Of a stretch of DNA of 23,171 bases, positions 8,386-15,525 are shown one piece after another. The translations under genes and the position numbers were made by a program. How positions within the stretch are numbered: position 1 is the stretch's first letter; each line of letters begins with the position of its first letter. The DNA lies in assembly GCA_036273175.1 (NCBI GenBank), contig DASUIE010000139.1, forward strand, positions 1-23,171, read 5' to 3'. This stretch comes from DATARH01 sp036273175 (GTDB lineage: Bacteria; Pseudomonadota; Alphaproteobacteria; ATCC43930; CGMCC-115725). Below the pieces are notes generated by a model that was not told the DNA's origin, ran no database searches, and saw nothing but the letters and a program-made list of their open reading frames with translations.

Positions 8386-8589
8386 ATGTACGATACGGCG
8401 ACGACCGCGGTCATACTGGCCGTTATCGTCCTCCTCTACATCCTGCCGACGATCCTTGCCTATGGCCGCGACCATCCGCACCGCCAGTCGCTGGCGCTCG
8501 TCAACATTCTCTTCGGCTGGACCCTGATCGGCTGGGTCGGCGTGTTTTTATGGGCGCTGTTGCCCGAGCCGGGGACCGGCGAGGCCTGA
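8386..8589 (+). CDS. Superinfection immunity (Imm)-like small membrane protein
   Basis: This 67-residue protein has two hydrophobic segments (about 6-26 and 39-58) separated by a short basic loop. It carries the Imm_superinfect pattern: LPTILAYGRDHPHRQSLALVN followed by GWTLIGWVGVFLWAL. The family is named after the T4 Imm protein, which blocks DNA entry by superinfecting phages, but many bacterial chromosomes carry members whose role is not known. A clear GGAGG lies just upstream of the ATG. It follows the DUF1906 lipoprotein by 49 bases on the same strand and converges with a small lipoprotein gene 3 bases away. Confidence 0.85.
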   Translation: MYDTATTAVILAVIVLLYILPTILAYGRDHPHRQSLALVNILFGWTLIGWVGVFLWALLPEPGTGEA

Positions 8590-8592
8590 TCC

Positions 8593-8850
8593 TCAGAGGC
8601 AGCGGATCGTCCAGTTGGTGAACACGCCGTTTTCTTCGTTGGCGCGGTCGGTGGTGTTGCGGTGCGTCTCTTCGTTGAGCACGCGAAAGCCCTTGGGGCA
8701 CAGCCGCTCGGCTTCGCGCCGGTTCGGCCCGCTCGACCCGCCGGGGATGCCCGGCCCCTCGATCCGGAAGGTGCGGCTGTCGATCTTGCCGACATAGGCC
8801 TGCGAGCAGCCGGCGACTGCGATCAGCGATAACAGGACGAGGCGGCGCAT
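8593..8850 (-). CDS. Small hypothetical lipoprotein
   Basis: This 85-residue protein begins with a short signal and lipobox (MRRLVLLSLIAVAGC, C15), so it is predicted to be lipidated. The mature part is small and polar, with two further cysteines (in LCPKGFRVL and in the final TIRCL) that could form a disulphide. It contains REAERLCPKGFRVLNEE and ENGVFTNWTIRC, a pattern I associate with small uncharacterised proteobacterial lipoproteins without a named function. GGAAAGGG lies about 12 bases before the ATG. It is divergent from the CobW-type gene across 75 bases and converges on the Imm-like gene. Confidence 0.75.
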   Translation of the reverse strand: MRRLVLLSLIAVAGCSQAYVGKIDSRTFRIEGPGIPGGSSGPNRREAERLCPKGFRVLNEETHRNTTDRANEENGVFTNWTIRCL

Positions 8851-8925
8851 CGGCGTGATTTACCCTTTCCGGCCGGGCGCCGCCAGCGCGTTGCGGTCGC
8901 ACCCAGGCTGTTCTACCCTGGCCCG

Positions 8926-9966
8926 ATGGCGGCCATCAACGCGGCGGAGCGCATTCCGGTAACGGTGCTGACCGGATTTCTCGGCAGCGGCAAGACCACG
9001 GTCCTGAACTACGTGCTGAAACATCCGGGCATGGATGCGACCGCGGTCGTCATCAACGAATTCGGCGAGATCGGCCTCGACCACCTGCTGGTGGAGACCG
9101 CGACCGAGGATGTCGTGCTGATGAGCAGCGGGTGCCTGTGCTGCACCGTGCGGGGCGACATCGCCGACACGCTGACCGACCTGTTCGTCAAGCGGGCCAA
9201 GGGCCGGATCCCGGAATTCCGCCGCGTCGTGATCGAGACGACCGGCCTCGCCGATCCGGCCCCGGTGCTGCATGCCCTGATGTCCGACCCGATCGTCGCC
9301 GAGCGATACATGCTCGACGGAGTCGTCGCCACGGTCGATGCCGTCAATGGCGCCGGCACGCTCGACAACCATCCCGAGGCGGTCAAGCAGGCGGCGATCG
9401 CCGACAGGCTGCTCTTGACCAAGAGCGATCTCGCCGACCCCGACCGCGTCGCCGGGCTGACCGCGCGCCTCGCGGCGCTCAACCCTTCCGCGGCGCCGCT
9501 CCCGGTCGCGCAGGGCGCCGTCGACCCGGAAATGCTGTTCGATCTCGGCCTGTTCGATCCGGCGACAAAGACGGTCGAGGTGCGGCGCTGGCTCAACGAC
9601 GAGGCTCTCGCCGACGAGCACGGCCACCATCACCACGATCTCGACGTCAACCGCCACGACGACCGCATCCGCGCCTTTTGTCTGGTGCGCGAACGGCCGA
9701 TGTCATGGGCGGCGCTGTCGGGCTGGCTCGACGCGCTGGCTTCGATGCGCGGCGACGATTTGTTGCGCGTCAAGGCGATCGTCGCGCTCGCCGACCGGCC
9801 GGATCAGCCGGTCGTGCTGCACGGGGTGCAGCACCTCTTTCACCCGCCGGTGCTGCTCCCGGCCTGGCCGAGCGACGACCGCCGCACTCGCATCGTCTTC
9901 ATCACCCGCGACCTCGACCGGGCGACGATAGAAGAGAGCCTCGCCGCCTTCGAGGAGGCCGATTAG
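8926..9966 (+). CDS. CobW/COG0523-type GTPase (G3E family metallochaperone)
   Basis: This 346-residue P-loop GTPase of the CobW/YjiA/ZNG1 group handles metal delivery, most often zinc or cobalt. Motifs are the Walker A GFLGSGKTT (17-25), INEFGEIGLD (43-52), the metal-binding CxCC in SGCLCCTVRGD (C70, C72, C73), ETTGLADP (104-111) and TKSD (165-168) at the base-recognition site in place of NKxD. A histidine-rich loop, HGHHHHD (232-238), precedes the C-terminal CobW domain (about 245-340) and is typical of members that load metals. There is no obvious Shine-Dalgarno site before the ATG, so it could be leaderless or weakly translated. I saw no Zur-like palindrome in the short upstream gap. The specific client protein is not indicated by the neighbours. 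Confidence 0.9.
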   Translation: MAAINAAERIPVTVLTGFLGSGKTTVLNYVLKHPGMDATAVVINEFGEIGLDHLLVETATEDVVLMSSGCLCCTVRGDIADTLTDLFVKRAKGRIPEFRRVVIETTGLADPAPVLHALMSDPIVAERYMLDGVVATVDAVNGAGTLDNHPEAVKQAAIADRLLLTKSDLADPDRVAGLTARLAALNPSAAPLPVAQGAVDPEMLFDLGLFDPATKTVEVRRWLNDEALADEHGHHHHDLDVNRHDDRIRAFCLVRERPMSWAALSGWLDALASMRGDDLLRVKAIVALADRPDQPVVLHGVQHLFHPPVLLPAWPSDDRRTRIVFITRDLDRATIEESLAAFEEAD

Positions 9967-9968
9967 GC

Positions 9969-10516
9969 CTACCCGGCGAGCGCCGCGCCCCAGCTTTCGC
10001 CGAGCAGCTCGCTGAGCTTGATCTCGGCCGGGAAAACGTCGTTGGCGAAGATTTTGGGTGGCGCGCCGTTATCTTCCGGCAGCGGCTTGCGGACCAGCGA
10101 GAAGCAGTCGGTGTAGTGGGCAAAGCGCCACTGCACCGTCTCGTGCACCGGCGGCGCCAGCCCGGCCGCGGCGAAGGCGCGGCTGGCGCCGACGGCGGAT
10201 ACCGTGGCGCCGCGCCCTCCATTAGGGCCGCGGACCGTCAGCCGCCCGGCAGCGAGTCGAACGGGAACACCAGCGTGACCGAGGCATCGCGGATCGGAGT
10301 CAGGCGGGACCCGTCGCCGAGATGGAATTTGGGCCGCGCCTTCAGCGTCCCATAGGCGCGCCGGCAATGCTCGACGAGCTCCGGCACGATGTCGATGCCG
10401 TCGTATGTTTCGGCGTTGCCCGACAGGAACGGGGTCCAGCGGCCGCACCCCGGCGCGATCTCCAGGATCGAGCGCGACGGCAACAACCGGTGGATGCGCG
10501 AATGGATGACGCGCCT
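9969..10516 (-). pseudogene. Decayed class I SAM-dependent methyltransferase
   Basis: Two minus-strand frames hold the two ends of one methyltransferase. The N-terminal part (about 10513 down to 10241) reads RVIHSRIHRLLPSRSILEIA, then PGCGRW, ETYDGIDIVPEL and VTLVFPFDSL; the first of these runs on into the glycine-rich SAM-binding motif. It then hits a stop at 10238. The C-terminal part, in another frame (about 10220 down to 9969), reads SRAFAAAGL, HYTDCFSLV and KIFANDVFP. In intact relatives I remember some 60-70 residues between FDSL and this tail (the region after motif IV, with PGG..HHSN). Here they are missing as well as the frame being lost. The N-terminus also runs straight into the upstream gene with no start of its own. 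I therefore call it a remnant. Confidence 0.75.
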
Positions 10517-11381
10517 AGCCGAGGTCGAGCGGGAATTCCGTCGTGATCAGGCAGTCTTCGAGGATGCCGCGGCCGCGGTTGGGCAGGCGCCGGTCGCGGG
10601 CAAAGCGCTCGTGCGCCGGCAGGATCGCCTCGGGGCCGCGCTGAGGGCCGGTCGGCAGGTACTGGATCAGGTTGTCGCGAAACCCGCGGCGGGTGACGAA
10701 GGTGCAGTCGAGCCCGCGGCCGCGCGCGACCTCCTGCTGGAGCTGGGCGATCGGCTTGACGTTGCGGTTGACCGCGAAATCGGCCCAGTTGGTGGCAAGG
10801 CATCCGCCGGGCGCCAGCGCATCGAGGCATCGCGTCCAGAACGCTTCGTCGCTCGGCGCCGGCCCGTGCGCGTCGTAGAGGTCGACGAGCACGATGTCGA
10901 ATTTCTGCGTCGTGCCGGCGAGAAAGCGCCGCGCGTCGTCGATCACCGCCGGTTGGTTCAGGTAAAACCAGCGCCGCGCCACCGCGACGACGGCCTCGTC
11001 GCAATCGACGAGGGTCGGCGCGCAATCGGGCAGATAGGCGCGCACGAACCGCCACATGGCCGCGCCGCCGACACCGAGCAGCAACGCCGTCACCGGCCGC
11101 TCGACGAGGGCAAAGGCCAGCGACATCAGCCGCTCGTAATGAAACACCAGCTGCGCCGGGTACATCATGTCCATGCTGGACTGCTCGGTGATCTGGTCGG
11201 TGCCGGCGAACCCGCCGACCGAGCCGAGCGTGCGGTAGTGTCGGGCGCCCTGGTCGAAATCGACGACAAACACCGGGGAATCGAACACCGGCGCATCCCG
11301 CAAAATGCGGATGCGGGCGCTCGGGCCGAAATATCCCTGGATCAGGCGCCGGTGGTAATCGGCGGAGCTAGCTGGCGGCAT
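10515..11381 (-). CDS. Spermidine-synthase-like (polyamine aminopropyltransferase fold) protein
   Basis: This 288-residue protein has the spermidine synthase / PABMT Rossmann fold: YPAQLVFHYERLM (74-86), LLGVGGAAMW (101-110), an acidic motif II (LVDCDEAVV), DDARRFL (148-154) and DIVLVDLYD (162-170). An N-terminal small beta domain precedes these. True spermidine synthases have GGGDG at motif I and a conserved substrate-binding Asp/Tyr set. The GVGGAAMW form seen here is typical of the many uncharacterised relatives, so polyamine synthesis should not be assumed. The ATG at 11381 was chosen. The frame is open to 11480, but that would overlap the divergent acetamidase start. It ends next to a methyltransferase remnant on the same strand. 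Confidence 0.8.
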   Translation of the reverse strand: MPPASSADYHRRLIQGYFGPSARIRILRDAPVFDSPVFVVDFDQGARHYRTLGSVGGFAGTDQITEQSSMDMMYPAQLVFHYERLMSLAFALVERPVTALLLGVGGAAMWRFVRAYLPDCAPTLVDCDEAVVAVARRWFYLNQPAVIDDARRFLAGTTQKFDIVLVDLYDAHGPAPSDEAFWTRCLDALAPGGCLATNWADFAVNRNVKPIAQLQQEVARGRGLDCTFVTRRGFRDNLIQYLPTGPQRGPEAILPAHERFARDRRLPNRGRGILEDCLITTEFPLDLG

Positions 11382-11463
11382 CGGCCGCAACCAAACGGAA
11401 TTTTCCCGCCGCTGCCAAGCGGGTTTTCCGCTATCGTCGCCCGACCCCAACGGAGGAGCCCCG

Positions 11464-12426
11464 ATGTCCCAGCACCACACCGTTTCCTGCCGTCCCGCGC
11501 ATTGCCATTGGGGCTATTTCGATGCGGCGCTGGCGCCGGTCGTTACCATCGATTCGGGAGACACGGTGTCGATCGCTTGCGTCTCCGGCGGCGCCGATAT
11601 CCTGCCCAAGGGCGACAATTTCGAAATCCTGCCCGACCATCTCGAAATCCATGACGGGCTCGAGCCGAAATTCGGCGCGCATATCCTCACCGGACCGGTC
11701 GCGGTTGCCGGGGCCGAGCCGGGCGACGTGCTGCAGATCGACATCCTCAACATCGATTTCCGCCAGAACTGGGGCTATACCCGCATCCGCCCGCTGGTCG
11801 GGACGCTCCCCGAGGATTTCCCGATCCGCAAGACCTGGCACAGCGGCATCGACCGTCAGCGCGGGGTCGCCACGCTGCCGACCGGTCACGAGATCGACCT
11901 CGCCCCGTTCTTTGGCGTGATGGGGGTGGCGCCGCGGCCGGTCTACGGCGCGTGCACCTCGATCGTGCCGCGCGAGTTCGGCGGCAACATGGATCTGAAG
12001 GAATTGACCGCCGGCACGACGCTCTACCTGCCGGTCTTCGCGCCCGGCGCGCTGTTCTCCTGCGGCGACGGCCACGGCGTCCAGGGCGACGGCGAGGTTT
12101 GCATCACCGCGCTCGAAACCGCGCTCGCCGGCACCTTCCGGCTTACCGTGCGCAAGGATTTGCATTACGCGTTGCCGCGCGCCGAGACCCCGACCCACCA
12201 CATAACGATGGCCTTCAACGAGGACCTCGACGATGCCGCCAAGGACGCGCTCCGCGAGATGATCAAGCTGATCGGCGAGAAGATGGGCCTCGAAGCCTCG
12301 GACGCCTATATGTTCTCCAGCCTCGCCGTCGACATGCGCGTGACCCAGCTCGTCGACGGCAACAAGGGCATCCACGCGATGCTGGCGAAGCACCATCTGT
12401 CGAATGAGAAAGCAACCCGCGGATAG
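11464..12426 (+). CDS. Acetamidase/formamidase family protein
   Basis: This 320-residue protein matches the FmdA/AmdA family, zinc-type amidases that hydrolyse formamide or acetamide to ammonia and the acid. Landmarks are the N-terminal HCHWGYFDAALAPV, EPGDVLQIDILNI (85-97), PFFGVMGVAP (148-157), PREFGGNMD (169-177) and the glycine/acid-rich GDGHGVQGDGEVCITALE (201-218). The actual amide substrate is not fixed by sequence. A strong GGAGGAG ribosome-binding site precedes the ATG. The gene is divergent from the spermidine-synthase-like gene over 82 bases. Ada follows after 56 bases and may be read from the same transcript. Confidence 0.9.
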   Translation: MSQHHTVSCRPAHCHWGYFDAALAPVVTIDSGDTVSIACVSGGADILPKGDNFEILPDHLEIHDGLEPKFGAHILTGPVAVAGAEPGDVLQIDILNIDFRQNWGYTRIRPLVGTLPEDFPIRKTWHSGIDRQRGVATLPTGHEIDLAPFFGVMGVAPRPVYGACTSIVPREFGGNMDLKELTAGTTLYLPVFAPGALFSCGDGHGVQGDGEVCITALETALAGTFRLTVRKDLHYALPRAETPTHHITMAFNEDLDDAAKDALREMIKLIGEKMGLEASDAYMFSSLAVDMRVTQLVDGNKGIHAMLAKHHLSNEKATRG

Positions 12427-12451
12427 AGCGTAGCGGCGGTCGGGCCCATCT

Positions 12452-12475
12452 TCCTCGCATGACGATGCCGAGGAG
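12452..12475 (+). promoter_or_regulatory. Hairpin covering the ada ribosome-binding site
   Basis: TCCTCGCAT (12452-12460) pairs with ATGC-CGAGGA (12465-12474) around the four-base loop GACG, giving nine base pairs with one bulged C. T12451 and G12475 can add a wobble pair. The right arm contains the GAGGAG that serves as the Shine-Dalgarno site of the ATG at 12483, so the folded mRNA would hide it. Confidence 0.5.
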
Positions 12476-12482
12476 AGTTTCG

Positions 12483-13547
12483 ATGCTGAACGAGGAACAA
12501 TGCTGGGCGGCCATTTGCGCCCACGACGCCAGCCAGAACGGTGAGTGGTTCTACTCAGTCCGCACGACCGGCGTGTATTGCCGGCCGGGCTGCGTCTCGC
12601 GCCAGCCGCTGCGCAAGAACGTCGCCTTCCACGAGACCAAGGAGGCGGCGCAGGCCGCCGGGTTCCGCCCGTGCAAGCGCTGCCGCCCCAACGAGGGCTC
12701 GATCGCCGACCGCCACATCGCCGCGGTTGGGCGGGCCTGCGCTTTGATCCGCTCGCGGGAGACGCTGCCGACGCTCGAGGAATTGGCCGAGGCCGCGCAT
12801 ATCAGCCGCTTCCATTTCCACCGCGTGTTCAAGCGGGTCACCGGCGCGACCCCACGGGAATGGGGCCAGGCTCACCGTCTCGAGCGCTTCGCCGAGCGGC
12901 TCGACTCCGGCGAGGGGATCGCCGAGGCGGCCTATGCCTCCGGGTTCGGGGCCAGTTCCCGGGTCTACGAGGCGGCCCCCACGGCGCTTGGCATGACGCC
13001 GGCGGCGCGCCAGAAAGGCGGCCGCGGCGAGACGATCCGCTATACGGTCGTCGAGACCGCGCTCGGCCACGCGATCGTCGCGGCCACGCGAAAAGGTATT
13101 TGCATGACCGCGCTCGGCGACGACCGCGCCGCGCTCGAAGTCGAGCTGCGCCGCCGTTTTCCGGCCGCGCTGATCTGGCCGGCCGACTCCCAGCTCGCCG
13201 ATTGGGCCGAACGCATCGTCCGGTTCGTAACCAGGCCCGACGCGCAGCCCGACCTGCCGCTCGACATCCGCGGCACCGCGTTTCAGGCCCGCGTCTGGCG
13301 CGCGCTTCAGCGAGTCCCGCCGGGCCGCACCGCGAGCTACACCGAGATCGCCGCGGCGCTCGGCCAGCCGCGCGCGGTGCGCGCCGTCGCCGGAGCTTGC
13401 GCCGCCAACAAGCTGGCGCTGCTGGTGCCGTGCCACCGCATCGTCCGCGAGGACGGCGCCCTCGCCGGCTATCGCTGGGGCATCGAGCGCAAACGCGCGC
13501 TCTTGGCCCGCGAGCGGGAGGCCGCGCAAGATGCCGCCGCGGATTGA
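12483..13547 (+). CDS. ada: Ada: bifunctional alkylation sensor-regulator / O6-methylguanine-DNA methyltransferase
   Basis: This 354-residue protein has all three Ada modules. The N-terminal zinc domain (about 1-70) has four cysteines, C33, C37, C64 and C67 (VYCRPGC, PCKRC); C33 matches the E. coli Cys38 that accepts methyl from phosphotriesters. An AraC-type helix-turn-helix region (about 80-175) contains LEELAEAAHISRFHFHRVFK. The C-terminal methyltransferase domain (about 185-350) has the suicide cysteine in LVPCHRIV (C317). The start at 12483 was chosen because GAGGAG lies 7 bases upstream. An in-frame ATG at 12459 would add eight residues and has no site of its own. I see no classical Ada box in the 56 bases upstream. 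The 2OG oxygenase gene overlaps its last 17 bases. Confidence 0.93.
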   Translation: MLNEEQCWAAICAHDASQNGEWFYSVRTTGVYCRPGCVSRQPLRKNVAFHETKEAAQAAGFRPCKRCRPNEGSIADRHIAAVGRACALIRSRETLPTLEELAEAAHISRFHFHRVFKRVTGATPREWGQAHRLERFAERLDSGEGIAEAAYASGFGASSRVYEAAPTALGMTPAARQKGGRGETIRYTVVETALGHAIVAATRKGICMTALGDDRAALEVELRRRFPAALIWPADSQLADWAERIVRFVTRPDAQPDLPLDIRGTAFQARVWRALQRVPPGRTASYTEIAAALGQPRAVRAVAGACAANKLALLVPCHRIVREDGALAGYRWGIERKRALLAREREAAQDAAAD

Positions 13548-14196
13548 TTGGAAAGGGCTGGGGGCGTCGCTCGACGAGCGCGGCTACGCGACGATCCCCA
13601 GCCTGATCGACCCCGTTGAATGCCGCGCCCTCGTCGCCCTCTACGACGACGAGGCGCGGTTTCGCAGCCGGGTAGTCATGCAGCGCCACCGCTTCGGGCA
13701 GGGTGAGTATAAATACCTACGCTATCCATTGCCCGACCCGGTCGCCGAATTGCGCGAGGCCCTCTATCCAGGGCTCGCCGATATCGCCAACCGCTGGGGC
13801 GGAGAGTTCCCCGCCACGCACGAGGCCTATCTCGCGCTGTGCCACGCCGCCGGGCAGGCCCGCCCGACCCCGCTGATCCTCAAATACGGCCCGGGCGACT
13901 ACAACTGTCTGCACCAGGACCTTTACGGCGATCTGGTGTTTCCGTTGCAGCTCACGGTGCTGCTGACCGACGCCTTCACCGGCGGCGAGTTCATGCTGGT
14001 CGAGCAACGCCCGCGCAGCCAGTCGATGGGCCAGGTCGTGAAGTTGGCGCAGGGCGAGGCGGTGGTCTTCCCGGTGCACCATCGCCCGGTCGCCGGCACC
14101 CGCGGCACCTACCGAGTCACCATGCGCCACGGCGTCAGCCGCGTCCATTCCGGCCGCCGCTTCACCCTCGGCATCATCTTCCACGACGCGGCGTAG
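13531..14196 (+). CDS. 2OG-Fe(II) oxygenase (PF09859-like), coupled to Ada
   Basis: This 221-residue protein is a 2-oxoglutarate/Fe(II)-dependent oxygenase of the 'Oxygenase-NA' type. The metal triad is probably H128 and D130 (CLHQDLYGD) with H200 (VTMRHGVSRV). R210, ten residues after H200, is placed to bind the 2OG carboxylate, followed by FTLGIIFHDA. The domain starts with an ERGYATIPSLI pattern common to this fold. Its ATG lies inside the 3' end of ada, with a 17-base overlap, so the two are translated together. That context suggests a role in alkylation damage, such as oxidative demethylation of nucleic acid in the manner of AlkB, but it is not AlkB itself and the substrate is unknown. 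Its stop is 3 bases from the converging CMD gene. Confidence 0.85.
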   Translation: MPPRIDWKGLGASLDERGYATIPSLIDPVECRALVALYDDEARFRSRVVMQRHRFGQGEYKYLRYPLPDPVAELREALYPGLADIANRWGGEFPATHEAYLALCHAAGQARPTPLILKYGPGDYNCLHQDLYGDLVFPLQLTVLLTDAFTGGEFMLVEQRPRSQSMGQVVKLAQGEAVVFPVHHRPVAGTRGTYRVTMRHGVSRVHSGRRFTLGIIFHDAA

Positions 14197-14199
14197 CGG

Positions 14200-14523
14200 C
14201 TACCCCGCCGCGAACACCTCCTTTGCGATCGTCGCCACGGTCATCGCGGTCGGCCAGCCGGAATAGAAGGCGAGGTGGGTGATCAGCTCGCTGATCTCCT
14301 CCTTGGTCACGCCGTTGGTCAGCGCGCGGGCGAGGTGGCCGCGCAGCTGCTCGTAGCGTCCCGTTGCCATCAGCGCCCCGCAAGTGATGAGGCTGCGGTC
14401 GCGCTTCGACAGTTGCGGGCGCTCCCACACCTCGCCGTAGATGATCTTGTCGGCGTATTCGGCGAGCATCGGCACGGTGCCGCGGATCGCCTCGCGGGCG
14501 GGCGAGCTGGCGGATTGGGCCAT
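14200..14523 (-). CDS. Carboxymuconolactone decarboxylase (CMD) family protein, PcaC-like
   Basis: This 107-residue, all-helical protein has the CMD signature: WERPQLSKRDRSLITCGALMA (33-53), HLARALTNGVTKEEISELITHLAFYSGWPTAM (63-94). The LITHLAFYSGWPTAM segment is PcaC-like, and there is no CxxC, so it is not an AhpD-type peroxidase. PcaC converts 4-carboxymuconolactone to beta-ketoadipate enol-lactone in protocatechuate breakdown. The full beta-ketoadipate pathway is not seen here, so the exact substrate is open. AGGAG precedes the ATG. It is divergent from the ketopantoate-reductase-like gene with only 41 bases between starts, so their promoters must overlap. Confidence 0.85.
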   Translation of the reverse strand: MAQSASSPAREAIRGTVPMLAEYADKIIYGEVWERPQLSKRDRSLITCGALMATGRYEQLRGHLARALTNGVTKEEISELITHLAFYSGWPTAMTVATIAKEVFAAG

Positions 14524-14564
14524 AATTCTTCTCCTTGTCCGGTGGAGCGGGTAGCCTAGCAGGG

Positions 14565-15494
14565 ATGCGCATCGCGGTCGTCGGCGCCGGCGGGATCGGC
14601 GGCATTTACGCGGCTCGGCTCGCCCATGCGGGCGCCGAGGTGATTGTCATCGCCCGCGGCGCCCATCTCGCCGCGATCCGGGCAAACGGGCTGCGCCTCG
14701 AAGGCGATCTCGGCGAGCTCCACGTCACGCCGGCCCTGGCGACCGACGATTTCGCCGCTCCCGGCCCGGTCGATGTCGTGCTCTCCTGCGTCAAGCTGTG
14801 GGATGTCGAAGCCGCCGGCGCGGCGATGCGGCCGCTGGTCGGCCCGGCCACCGCCGTGGTCGCGCTGCAGAATGGCGTCGATGCGCATGACCGGCTATTG
14901 CCGATCCTCGGGCGGGCGGCGGTGCTCGGCGGCAGCGCCTTCGTCAGCGGCCTGGTCGTGGCGCCCGGTGTCATCCGACAGACCGGCATCTACCAGCGCA
15001 TAACCTTCGGCGAGCTCGACGGATCGATGAGCGCACGCGGCCGGGCGCTTGCGGAGCTTTGTGTCGAGGCGGGCATCGAGCCTGTGCTTAGCCCGAACAT
15101 CCTCGTCCCGCTGTGGCAGAAATTCCTGGTCGTCGTTCCGCTGGCCAACATCAATGCGCTGACCCGCCTGCCGCTCGGCCAGTACCGCGCGGACCCCGAT
15201 CTGTGGGCGCTCGTCGAAGGCGGACTGCGCGAGACCGAGGCGGTCGGCCGCGCCGAAGGGGTCGCGCTCGATCCCGACATCGCCGAGGAGACGCTGGCGA
15301 CGTTTCGCGCGATGCCTGCGCACCACATGACCGCGATGTGCAACGACCTGCTGCGCGGCAACCGGCTGGAGTTGCCCTGGTTCGCCGGCAAGGTCGTCGA
15401 GCTCGGCCGCCGCCACGGCATCCCGACCCCGGTCAATGCCTTCGTCTACGCCGCACTCAAGCTCTACCGCGACGGCGCGCCAAAACCCAATTGA
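14565..15494 (+). CDS. 2-dehydropantoate 2-reductase family (PanE/ApbA-like) protein
   Basis: This 309-residue protein has the ketopantoate reductase fold. The NADP-binding GAGGIGG is at 7-13 and a CVKLWD loop at 75-80. The catalytic lysine is probably K186 (LWQKFLVV), with N195 in the ANINALT segment. The C-terminal helical domain contains RGNRLELPWFAG (264-275), where E269 matches the substrate-binding glutamate of E. coli PanE. Members usually reduce 2-ketopantoate with NADPH for pantothenate synthesis. Many paralogues sit in aromatic catabolic clusters and act on other 2-oxo acids, which this context favours. The ATG giving MRIAVVGAGG was chosen over one ten codons upstream. The flavin monooxygenase gene follows after 31 bases. 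Confidence 0.82.
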   Translation: MRIAVVGAGGIGGIYAARLAHAGAEVIVIARGAHLAAIRANGLRLEGDLGELHVTPALATDDFAAPGPVDVVLSCVKLWDVEAAGAAMRPLVGPATAVVALQNGVDAHDRLLPILGRAAVLGGSAFVSGLVVAPGVIRQTGIYQRITFGELDGSMSARGRALAELCVEAGIEPVLSPNILVPLWQKFLVVVPLANINALTRLPLGQYRADPDLWALVEGGLRETEAVGRAEGVALDPDIAEETLATFRAMPAHHMTAMCNDLLRGNRLELPWFAGKVVELGRRHGIPTPVNAFVYAALKLYRDGAPKPN

Positions 15495-15525
15495 GTTGCG
15501 GCCCGGGCCGGCGCATCCTCATCCT

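Noticed and set aside
6570..8414. A 614-codon minus-strand open frame spanning mmsA's 5' part and the DUF1906 gene
   Set aside because: It is arginine/alanine/glycine-rich with no domain, lies antisense to or out of frame with two well-supported genes, and arises from GC-rich codon phase.
9619..9657. Histidine codon run in the CobW-type gene considered as a repeat or sequencing artefact
   Set aside because: The frame is intact, and a His-rich loop at this place is normal for metal-handling members of the family.
11417..11433. A short inverted repeat (AGCGG/CCGCT) in the spermidine-synthase-like/acetamidase gap
   Set aside because: Only five base pairs, easily found by chance in this composition, and there is no associated promoter match.
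11382..11480. N-terminal extension of the spermidine-synthase-like protein to 11480
   Set aside because: It would overlap the acetamidase start and ribosome-binding site, and the extra residues look like translated intergenic DNA.
10389..11654. A 421-codon plus-strand open frame across the spermidine-synthase-like gene and the acetamidase start
   Set aside because: It is antisense to one gene and out of frame with another, with no recognisable domain.
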